Below, in pieces: positions 1 to 5,375 of a DNA stretch of 8,277 nt. The first letter of the stretch is position 1, and every line of letters begins with the position of its first letter. Position numbers and translations under genes: made by a program. Below the pieces are notes generated by a model. The model did not search any database. It was not told the origin of the DNA and saw only the letters and a list, made by a program, of their open reading frames with translations. The stretch covers positions 1 through 8,277 of the forward strand of contig DASPKO010000213.1 in the NCBI GenBank assembly GCA_035628055.1, in the 5' to 3' direction. Origin of the DNA: DASPKO01 sp035628055. GTDB taxonomy: Bacteria; Planctomycetota; Phycisphaerae; Phycisphaerales; UBA1924.

Positions 1-1058
1 CAACGGCCGTGTCGGCCATGATCACCGCCACGGGCGAGCCGCTGCTGGCACACTGGAACGCGGGCCTCGGCCGGGTCGCCGCCTGGACCAGCGATGCCCA
101 CCACTGGGCCGAGGCGTGGGTCGGCTGGCCGGGGTACCGGCGTCTGTGGGTGCAGATCACCCGGCTCATCGCGCGTTCCGACGCCGCGCGCGGTGCCGAG
201 CTCGCCGCCGAGTTCGTGAACGGCCGCCTGCACGTCCGCCTCGACATGTCGGGCCACTCCGGCGAGCCCCTGGACCTCCTCGCGGTGCCGGCCCGGGTCT
301 TCGCCCCGACCGGGCGCACCGTCCAGACCCGGCTGGCGCAGACCGCGCCCGGCACCTACGAGGGCTCGATCCCCGCGCCCGAGAGCGGGGTGTACACGAT
401 CATGCTCACGCCCCGCCACGGTGAGCGCCGGCTCATGCCCGTGCTGGGCGGTGCGGCCCGCCAGAGCGGGGTGGAGTATCAGCGGCTCCGTTCGGACCTG
501 GCGCTGCTGGAGGACCTGGCGCGCACGACCGGGGGCGAGGTGTACGACCTCGCCGCGGGCCTCTCCCAGACCGGGGCGCCCGACCTCTTCGCGCGCCGGG
601 CCGCCCGGCCCGGCGAGGCCCGGGCCCCGCTCTGGAGGCTGCTCCTCCCGTGGACGCTGGCGGTGATGCTCCTCGACGTCGCCACGCGGCGGATCGCCTG
701 GGACCGCTTCGTGAGCCGGCAGTTCGGGGCCGACCGGCGCCGCGCGGTCGCCGACGCCCTGCGCGACCGGGGTCTTCAGGCCGCCGGCACGCTCGAGCGG
801 TTGCGCGCGGGCGGCCGGAGCGACGCGGGGACGGGCCCGACGGGCACGGCCCTCACGCCCGACGATGCGCGCCGCGTGGCCCTGGAGGCCTCCCGCCGGC
901 GACGCGAGCGGGCGATCGCTCCGCGCCCCGCCGCCACGCAAGGGCCCGGACCGCAGGGCCCCGAACGGCCGGCGTCGCCCCCGTCCGACGCCGGCGCCGC
1001 GCTCCGCGCCGCGAAGCACCGCGCGCGTCAGCGCATGGAGGGCGAGCCCGGGACCTGA
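1..1058 (+). CDS. VWA/GATase-like membrane protein, C-terminal part (5' end outside window)
   Basis: The reading frame is open from the left edge (first full codon at base 3), so the N-terminus is missing and the GTG at 9 is probably not the real start. Residues below are counted from that GTG. Residues 9-57 (PLLAHWNAGLGRVAAWTSDA, then a Trp-rich stretch to RLIARSD) match the end of the class I glutamine-amidotransferase-like domain of large VWA/BatA-type membrane proteins common in planctomycetes. A beta-rich segment follows (about 65-145), then a short TGGEVYDL-containing segment (about 160-200) and one hydrophobic helix (about 208-224, LWRLLLPWTLAVMLLDV). After the helix comes a roughly 120-residue cytoplasmic tail rich in Arg, Ala and Pro, ending in an AKHRARQRME segment. 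The function of this family is not settled; it often lies near MoxR ATPase and DUF58 genes, which could be checked upstream. It converges on folK with one base between the stop codons. The family call is recognition from memory without a search. Confidence 0.72.
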   Translation, partial: TAVSAMITATGEPLLAHWNAGLGRVAAWTSDAHHWAEAWVGWPGYRRLWVQITRLIARSDAARGAELAAEFVNGRLHVRLDMSGHSGEPLDLLAVPARVFAPTGRTVQTRLAQTAPGTYEGSIPAPESGVYTIMLTPRHGERRLMPVLGGAARQSGVEYQRLRSDLALLEDLARTTGGEVYDLAAGLSQTGAPDLFARRAARPGEARAPLWRLLLPWTLAVMLLDVATRRIAWDRFVSRQFGADRRRAVADALRDRGLQAAGTLERLRAGGRSDAGTGPTGTALTPDDARRVALEASRRRRERAIAPRPAATQGPGPQGPERPASPPSDAGAALRAAKHRARQRMEGEPGT

Positions 1059-1059
1059 C

Positions 1060-1581
1060 TCAGCGCTCCCACGGTCTGGGGTAGGTCCCTCCCTCTCGCG
1101 CCCGCGCCGCGGCCGCCCCGAGCAGGTCGGCCACACGCTCGGGCCCCGGCGGCACGGGCATGCCGGCGGCGATCTCGGCCAGGGGAACCAGCACGAAGAG
1201 CCGATCGCGCAGCCCCGGGTGCGGCACCCGCAGCCCCGGCTCCTCGACCAGCTCGCGCCCATACAGCAGCAGGTCCAGGTCCAGGGTGCGCGGGCCCGAC
1301 CTCGCGGGCCCCGTCCGGTCCCGGCCCCGGCGCGCTTCGATTTCGAGCATCGCCCCGAGCAAAGCGCGCGCGGGCAGGACCGTCCGAACCACCGCCGCCG
1401 CGTTGAGGAATAGCCCCCCCGGGCTCGCTCCGGGCTTGACCAGCGCCGGCGACTCGTACAGCCCCGAGGCCGAGAGCAGGACCGCCCCCGGCAGCCGATC
1501 CAGTTCCGCGAGCGCCCAGCGGATGTGCCCGGCCCGGTCGCCGACATTGGACCCGAGACCGATGGCCGCGCGCGTCTCCAC
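1060..1581 (-). CDS. folK: 2-amino-4-hydroxy-6-hydroxymethyldihydropteridine pyrophosphokinase (HPPK)
   Basis: Cytoplasmic enzyme of folate synthesis that transfers pyrophosphate from ATP to 6-hydroxymethyl-7,8-dihydropterin, making the substrate of dihydropteroate synthase. The 173-residue product is close to the family's usual 160-170. It opens with AAIGLGSNVGDR (residues 5-16), the standard HPPK N-terminus. It has LYESPAL and FLNAAAVV (41-66) for pterin binding, and the signature SGPRTLDLDLLLYG (95-108), in which Asp101 and Asp103 are the expected Mg-ATP ligands. The closing motif is VPHPGLRDRLFVLVPLAEIA (119-138). The start is GTG at 1581, chosen because the conserved N-terminal strand follows at once; no clear Shine-Dalgarno sequence precedes it. 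The stop lies one base from the stop of the convergent plus-strand gene, leaving no room for separate terminators. It lies 130 bases downstream of the cysteine-repeat gene on the same strand and may have its own promoter or be read through from it. Confidence 0.93.
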   Translation of the reverse strand: METRAAIGLGSNVGDRAGHIRWALAELDRLPGAVLLSASGLYESPALVKPGASPGGLFLNAAAVVRTVLPARALLGAMLEIEARRGRDRTGPARSGPRTLDLDLLLYGRELVEEPGLRVPHPGLRDRLFVLVPLAEIAAGMPVPPGPERVADLLGAAAARAREGGTYPRPWER

Positions 1582-1647
1582 GCGCGGCAGACTACCGGGC
1601 CGCGCTCCGGTGCGCGGCGGGCGGGCGCCGCCCCGGATCGACCGGCC

Positions 1648-1677
1648 AAAGAAGCGGGGCCCGCGCCGGGCGGCGCG
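1648..1677 (-). terminator. possible weak terminator after the cysteine-repeat gene
   Basis: In the 130-base gap between the cysteine-repeat gene and folK, a perfect 6-bp stem (CGCGCC / GGCGCG, 1662-1677, 4-base loop) is followed on the minus strand, after 8 bases, by TTCTTT (1653-1648). The T-run is too far from the stem for a textbook intrinsic terminator, and short GC stems are expected by chance at this base composition. It may only attenuate read-through into folK. Nothing else stands out in this gap. Confidence 0.22.
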
Positions 1678-1711
1678 AGCCCCGAAGTGGTTCAGCTCTC
1701 GTGCCCGAGGC

Positions 1712-3898
1712 CTACTGGCAGCCGCCGGCGTAGCACTCGAAGAAGGCGGTCAGGTCGGCGTTGGTGGTGACGCCGTCGCCGTTGAAGTCGGCGTTCCCGT
1801 TGAAGAACTGGGCGAGGAAGAGGAACGCGTCGGCCGGGCTGAGCTGCCCGTCCTGGTTCCAGTCGCAGTCGCAGAGCGGGTCGCACGTGGTCTGGGCGCA
1901 CGCCGTGTTGTGCCCGCGGTACGCGCCGCCGGCCTGCAGGCAGGCCTGGCGCGTCATGACCTGGCAGGTCTGGTTGGGCAGGCAGCAGGCGCCCGCGGGC
2001 TGCGGGCAGTCGGCCTGGGCGCACGGGACGCCGTTGCCGCGATAGACGCCGTTGTGCTCGAGACAGAACGTCTCGGTGACGATCGCGCACTCCCCGCTGG
2101 GGAAGCAGCAGGCGCCGCGGGGCGCGCTGCCCTGGCAACTCGTGGGCGAGCACATCACGCCCACGCCCAGGAAGGTCCCGTTCAGGTCCGCGCACCGCGC
2201 CTGGGTGACGAAGACGCACCGGTTGGCCCCGCCCGGCAGGGTCACACAGCAGGCGCCCCGGGGCGACGGCGGGGGGCACTGGGCCTGGGCGCACGGCACG
2301 CCCGGGCCGCGGAAGATCCCGCCCTCGTTCTGGCATTGCGCGTGCGTCAACTGGTGGCAGCTCCCGTTGGGCAGACAGCAGGCGCCCGTGGGCGGGCCCG
2401 GCGGGCAGTTCGCCTGGCCACATGGCACACCGGGACCCTGGAAGCTCCCGCCCTGGGCCACGCACTGCTGGTGGGTCCGCAGCACGCACCCTCCGCCGGG
2501 CAGGCAGCAGGCCCCCACCGGGGCCGGACACGGCGGGATGTTCATGCACAGCGTGCCCGGACCGGCAAAGTTGCCGCCCTCGACCTCGCAGATCAGGTGG
2601 GTGGTGACGATGCAGGCCCCGTTGGGCATGCAGCACGCGCCGGTCGGGGAATCGCAGGTGTGTTCGCCGCAGACGGTGCCGGGGCCGCGGAAGAACCCCT
2701 TCTGCGCCTGGCACTGCTGGTGCGTCAGGATGTGGCAGGTGGGCCCGCCCGGGGCGGGGATGCAGCAGGCGCCCGTCGGGGGATCGCATGTGTGCTCGCC
2801 GCACGTCGTGCCCGGGCCACGGAAGAGGCCGTTCTGGGCCTGGCACTGCTGGTGAGTCAAGACCTGGCAGGTGGGGCCGTTGGGGCCGGGGAGACAGCAG
2901 GCGCCGGTGGGCGGCGTGCAGGTGTCGGCCCCGCAGGTCGTGCCGGGCCCGCGGAAGACGCCGTTCTGCGCCGCGCACTGCGGCTGGGTCAGGATGTGGC
3001 ACGTCGGCCCGTTCGGACCGGGAACGCAGCAGGCGCCGGTGGGCGGCGTGCAGGTGTCGGCCCCGCAGGTCGTGCCGGGCCCGCGGAAAACGCCATTCTG
3101 CGCCGCGCACTGCTGCTGGGTCAGGATGTGGCACGTCGGTCCGCTCGGGCTGGGCAGGCAGCAGGCGCCCGTGAGAGCCGTGCAGTTGGCCTGCGCGCAC
3201 GAGACCCCGGCCCCCTGAAACGTCCCGCCCTCGTTCTGGCAATGGGTCTGGGAGACCTGGATGCATCCGCCGTTGGGCAGGCAGCAGGCCCCCGTGCCCG
3301 CCGGCTGGCAGAGCGTGGGCGAGCAGGGCGTTCCGTTCCCGTGGAACGTCCCGCCCACGGCGGCGCACTGCGCCTGGGTGCGCATCTCACAGACGATGGC
3401 CCCGTTGAGCATCCGGCAGCACGCGCCCGTCGCCGGGGCGCACGTGGTGTTGCCGCAGACCGTGCCGTTCCCCTGGTAGATCCCCCCGACCGCCGCGCAC
3501 TGCGGCTGCGTGCGGATCTCGCACACGATGGCCCCGTTGAGCATGCGGCAGCAGGCGCCCGTGGGCGGCTGGGGGCAGTTCGCCTGCGCGCAGGCGACGC
3601 CCACGCCCTGGAACGCCCCCCCCTCGTTCGCGCAGTGCGTCTGCGTGGTGTGGATGCAGGCGCCGCTGGGAAGGCAACAGGCCCCGATGTTCGCGCAGTT
3701 GGCCTGGGCGCACGAGAGGCCGGGGCGGAAGATGCCCCCCTGGGCGGCGCAGTTCGGCCCGGTGGTGACGATGCACTGCCCGCTCGGCAGGCAGCACGCT
3801 CCCTCCCCGGTCTGGGCCCCCGCGGCCAGCGGCATCGCCAGCAGCGCCAGCAGCGCGAGCAAACAACAGCGGATGAACCTGTCGGGTCGCTGCCTCAT
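1712..3898 (-). CDS. secreted cysteine-repeat (GACC repeat) protein with C-terminal dockerin-like domain
   Basis: A 728-residue protein of unknown function. Residues 1-28 form a Sec signal peptide: basic start (RQRPDRFIR), a Leu/Ala-rich core (about 11-24) and a likely cut after AGA28. Residues 33-675 are fifteen tandem repeats of 39-47 residues, each opening with Gly-Ala-Cys-Cys and holding six cysteines. Residues 676-728 are a dockerin-like domain with two Asp-rich loops (DWNQDGQLSPAD, DFNGDGVTTNAD) and a final GGCQ. The mature chain holds 94 cysteines in 700 residues by my count, about 13 percent, so a disulfide-stabilised extracellular chain is the natural inference. Such repeats occur in planctomycete secreted proteins, usually few at a time as I recall. 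The ATG at 3898 is backed by a good ribosome site and by the signal peptide. The gene lies between aroC and folK on the same strand, 183 bases after aroC. Role could be structural, adhesive or protective; the sequence does not decide. Confidence 0.85.
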   Translation of the reverse strand: MRQRPDRFIRCCLLALLALLAMPLAAGAQTGEGACCLPSGQCIVTTGPNCAAQGGIFRPGLSCAQANCANIGACCLPSGACIHTTQTHCANEGGAFQGVGVACAQANCPQPPTGACCRMLNGAIVCEIRTQPQCAAVGGIYQGNGTVCGNTTCAPATGACCRMLNGAIVCEMRTQAQCAAVGGTFHGNGTPCSPTLCQPAGTGACCLPNGGCIQVSQTHCQNEGGTFQGAGVSCAQANCTALTGACCLPSPSGPTCHILTQQQCAAQNGVFRGPGTTCGADTCTPPTGACCVPGPNGPTCHILTQPQCAAQNGVFRGPGTTCGADTCTPPTGACCLPGPNGPTCQVLTHQQCQAQNGLFRGPGTTCGEHTCDPPTGACCIPAPGGPTCHILTHQQCQAQKGFFRGPGTVCGEHTCDSPTGACCMPNGACIVTTHLICEVEGGNFAGPGTLCMNIPPCPAPVGACCLPGGGCVLRTHQQCVAQGGSFQGPGVPCGQANCPPGPPTGACCLPNGSCHQLTHAQCQNEGGIFRGPGVPCAQAQCPPPSPRGACCVTLPGGANRCVFVTQARCADLNGTFLGVGVMCSPTSCQGSAPRGACCFPSGECAIVTETFCLEHNGVYRGNGVPCAQADCPQPAGACCLPNQTCQVMTRQACLQAGGAYRGHNTACAQTTCDPLCDCDWNQDGQLSPADAFLFLAQFFNGNADFNGDGVTTNADLTAFFECYAGGCQ
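1715..1873 (-). other. dockerin-like C-terminal domain of the GACC-repeat protein
   Basis: Residues 676-728. Two Ca-binding-like loops, D-W-N-Q-D-G (from residue 679) and D-F-N-G-D-G (from residue 704), are each followed by a short helix (AFLFLAQFF and LTAFFECYA). The domain closes with AGGCQ. It resembles the Gly-Cys-ended dockerin-type domain seen at the C-terminus of many Phycisphaerae exported proteins. Whether it binds a cohesin-like partner or acts as a sorting tag is not known from sequence. It corresponds to the domain at 7046-7234. Confidence 0.8.
1874..3802 (-). repeat. fifteen tandem six-cysteine 'GACC' repeats within the CDS
   Basis: Protein-level repeats covering residues 33-675. 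First residues are 33, 72, 114, 158, 203, 244, 288, 332, 376, 420, 462, 505, 548, 595 and 636. Cysteine spacing is CC-x5/8/9-C-x7-C-x13-C-x4-C, with a conserved Gly-x-Phe/Tyr-x-Gly-x-Gly between cysteines 4 and 5. Short units (CC-x5-C, typically CCLPNGxC) are repeats 1, 2, 5, 10-12, 14 and 15. Long units (CC-x8-C) are 3, 4 and 6-9; repeat 13 has x9. Repeats 3 and 4 form their own pair (GACCRMLNGAIVC), and 6-9 form another block (GPTC, FRGPGT). Repeat 1 has one residue less between cysteines 4 and 5 (FRPGLSC), and repeat 10 has one more between cysteines 5 and 6 (CMNIPPC). Units join through short Pro/Thr linkers (PPT, PAT, APV). Confidence 0.93.
2642..3169 (-). repeat. block of four 132-base tandem units (GACC repeats 6-9)
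   Basis: Four successive units of exactly 132 bases: 3038-3169, 2906-3037, 2774-2905 and 2642-2773. By hand alignment the first two differ at 9 of 132 positions and are identical over 51 consecutive bases at their low-coordinate ends (from 2906 and from 3038). The next two are clearly related but more diverged. This is the pattern of recent in-frame tandem duplication, by unequal recombination or slippage, inside an older repeat array. Confidence 0.85.
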
Positions 3899-4081
3899 GC
3901 GTTACCACTCCTTCCCCACGCGGACACGTTGTGCGGCCTCGGGCCGCGCCCGCCGGGGACGACGCCGGCGGTCCGGTAAGCCCAACGTGGCGGGCCCGCC
4001 CGATCTTGCACGGACCTCCGCGGAGGGGCGACTATCTTCTGGCCGCGGTCTTGGGACCCGAACGCCCCTCGAACGGCCCGC
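3899..4081 (-). promoter_or_regulatory. leader region between aroC and the GACC-repeat gene, with palindromes
   Basis: A 183-base non-coding gap that must hold the end of the aroC transcript and probably a promoter for the repeat gene. Three dyads are visible: a perfect 12-base palindrome CCTCCGCGGAGG (4015-4026), a perfect 12-base GGCGGGCCCGCC (3989-4000), and a 6-bp stem with a 3-base loop GCGGCC-TCG-GGCCGC (3933-3947) in the leader 34 bases before the start codon. None is followed by a T-run on the minus strand, so none is a standard intrinsic terminator. I saw no convincing -35/-10 pair. Chance GC dyads are likely at this composition. Confidence 0.35.
3908..3915 (-). promoter_or_regulatory. 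ribosome binding site of the GACC-repeat gene
   Basis: On the minus strand GGAAGGAG lies 9 bases before the ATG at 3898. It supports this start and is one of only two clear Shine-Dalgarno sites in the window. Confidence 0.75.
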
Positions 4082-5302
4082 TCAGCCCGGGAAGACCTCC
4101 CCGAGCGAGCGCCGGTACGCGGCATGGGCGGCCCGCACGTCCGCCAGCGTGTCCCCGCCGAACTTCTCGAGCATCGCCGCCGCGATCTCGAACCCGATCA
4201 CATTCTCCAGCACGACCGAGGCCGCGGGCGCGGCGCACACGTCCGAGCGCTCGTACGCGGAGATCACCGGCTCGAGGGTCCGGAGGTCGACCGAGGGCAT
4301 GCCGCGCAGGAGCGTGCTGATCGGCTTCATGGCGGCGCGCACGACGATCGGCGCGCCATTGCTCATGCCCCCCTCGATGCCCCCCGCGTGGTTGCTGGCG
4401 CGCACGAAGCCGGCGGCGACTCCGCCCGCCCGGGCGCGATCAAAGCCGATGGGGTCGTGGACGCGCGAGCCCGGCCGGGCGGCGACCCCGAAGCCCAGCC
4501 CGATCTCCACCGCCTTGATGGCCTGGATGGACATCGCCGCCGCCGCCAGGCGCGCGTCCAGCCGGTCGCGCCAGTCCATCGTCGAGCCCAGCCCGGGCGG
4601 GGCCCCGAACACGTGGCACTCGAGAATGCCGCCGAGCGTGTCCTTCTCGATCTTTGCCCGGCGGATGGCCTCCACCTGGCGGCGCGTGGCCTCCGGGTCC
4701 GGGCAGTAGGTCTCGCTCTGGGCGCGCCAGCGGCGCAGCTCGGCGCACCTTGCCGGGGTGGGGTCAACGTCCGTGGCCTCGCCGCCGATGGCGCGCACGA
4801 AGGCGAAGACATCGGGACCGATCGACCCGCCCGCCACCCCGGAGTCGCCCGCGCCCGCGATCTGCGTCATGAGCTGCCGGGCCACCGCCCCCGCGGCCGT
4901 GCGGGCGGCGGTCTCGCGGGCACTGGCCCGCTCCAGCACACCCCGGACGTCCGTGGTGCGGTACTTGAGCGCCCCCGCGAGGTCGGCGTGCCCGGGACGC
5001 GGCGCGTGCACCGGCGGCGTGCGCTCGGGATCGTCCAGCCGCGCGTCGCGATTGCGAATCAGGATGGCCAGTGGCGACCCGATGGTCCGCCCGAGGTAGA
5101 GCCCCGAGACGATCTCGGCCCGATCCTCCTCCAGACGCTGGCGCCCCGACCGCCCGTAGCCCCCCTGCCGGCGCGCCAGCTCCGCGTCGAGCGCGGGCAC
5201 GTCGACGTCCATTCCGGCGGGCAGCCCGCTCACCACCGCCAACACCGCGGGCCCATGGGACTCGCCGGCGGTGATGTAGGAGAGTCTGGGCACGCGGCGC
5301 AT
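4082..5302 (-). CDS. aroC: chorismate synthase
   Basis: Last step of the shikimate pathway: removes phosphate from 5-enolpyruvylshikimate-3-phosphate to give chorismate, using reduced FMN as cofactor, in the cytoplasm. The 406-residue product fits the family (about 360-400). Seen in order: GESHGPAV (residues 13-20) with catalytic His16; GGYGRSGRQRLEED (47-60); RPGHADL (102-108) with the second catalytic His105; RASARETAARTAAGAVA (125-141); GGIEGGMSNG (307-316); and ERSDVCAAPA (351-360) with the conserved Asp354. All three family signatures are intact. The ATG at 5302 puts the first motif at its normal place; the frame stays open for 310 codons upstream, but that part is antisense to pepA and is not coding. 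No clear Shine-Dalgarno precedes the start. It is divergent from pepA and is followed on the same strand, 183 bases on, by the GACC-repeat gene. Its product feeds aromatic amino acids and, through p-aminobenzoate, the folate pathway in which folK works. Confidence 0.97.
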   Translation of the reverse strand: MRRVPRLSYITAGESHGPAVLAVVSGLPAGMDVDVPALDAELARRQGGYGRSGRQRLEEDRAEIVSGLYLGRTIGSPLAILIRNRDARLDDPERTPPVHAPRPGHADLAGALKYRTTDVRGVLERASARETAARTAAGAVARQLMTQIAGAGDSGVAGGSIGPDVFAFVRAIGGEATDVDPTPARCAELRRWRAQSETYCPDPEATRRQVEAIRRAKIEKDTLGGILECHVFGAPPGLGSTMDWRDRLDARLAAAAMSIQAIKAVEIGLGFGVAARPGSRVHDPIGFDRARAGGVAAGFVRASNHAGGIEGGMSNGAPIVVRAAMKPISTLLRGMPSVDLRTLEPVISAYERSDVCAAPAASVVLENVIGFEIAAAMLEKFGGDTLADVRAAHAAYRRSLGEVFPG

Positions 5303-5375
5303 GGTACCGCCCGCGCGCCCGGCGCCCGGCGCGCACGGTACACTGCCCGCCCCCGCGGGATATGAGGAGGTGCGG
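5303..5375. promoter_or_regulatory. divergent aroC-pepA promoter region with inverted repeat
   Basis: These 73 bases separate the starts of aroC (minus) and pepA (plus), so both promoters must lie here or inside the opposite gene. A 7-bp inverted repeat, GCGCGCC (5313-5319) and GGCGCGC (5328-5334) with an 8-base spacer, sits in the middle and could be an operator or a chance GC dyad. TACACT at 5339-5344 is a possible -10 element for pepA, though I see no matching -35. The element GGTAC occurs on both sides of the dyad (5303-5307 and 5337-5341). Confidence 0.4.
5364..5370 (+). promoter_or_regulatory. strong ribosome binding site of pepA
   Basis: GAGGAGG, 5 bases before the ATG at 5376. It fixes the start against the 25 in-frame codons that extend upstream and overlap the aroC start. 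Confidence 0.85.

Noticed and set aside
2642..3169. CRISPR-like regular repeats
   Set aside because: The 132-base units have no short-repeat/unique-spacer structure; they encode in-frame protein repeats and continue as diverged units on both sides.
1692..3368. 558-codon minus-strand open frame overlapping the GACC-repeat gene in another frame
   Set aside because: Its apparent repeats are the shifted reading of the same in-frame DNA repeats. It lacks a signal peptide and cysteine pattern, whereas the 1712-3898 frame has a signal peptide, a ribosome site and a complete C-terminal domain.
1874..3802. Metallothionein-, EGF- or granulin-type assignment for the GACC repeats
   Set aside because: The cysteine spacing (CC-x5/8-C-x7-C-x13-C-x4-C) matches none of these as I know them, and an exported chain with conserved Gly/Pro/Phe positions fits a disulfide mini-domain better than a metal-binding tail. 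Left as unassigned.
1160..3979. 939-codon open frame on the plus strand across folK and the GACC-repeat gene
   Set aside because: Antisense shadow. The translation is Ala/Arg/Gly-rich with no domain and spans two unrelated real genes. Stops are avoided because of high GC and because the repeat units are multiples of three, so a lucky frame stays open through all of them.
4124..5365. 413-codon plus-strand open frame antisense to aroC
   Set aside because: Fully opposite a gene with all three chorismate synthase signatures; no plausible ribosome site or domain.
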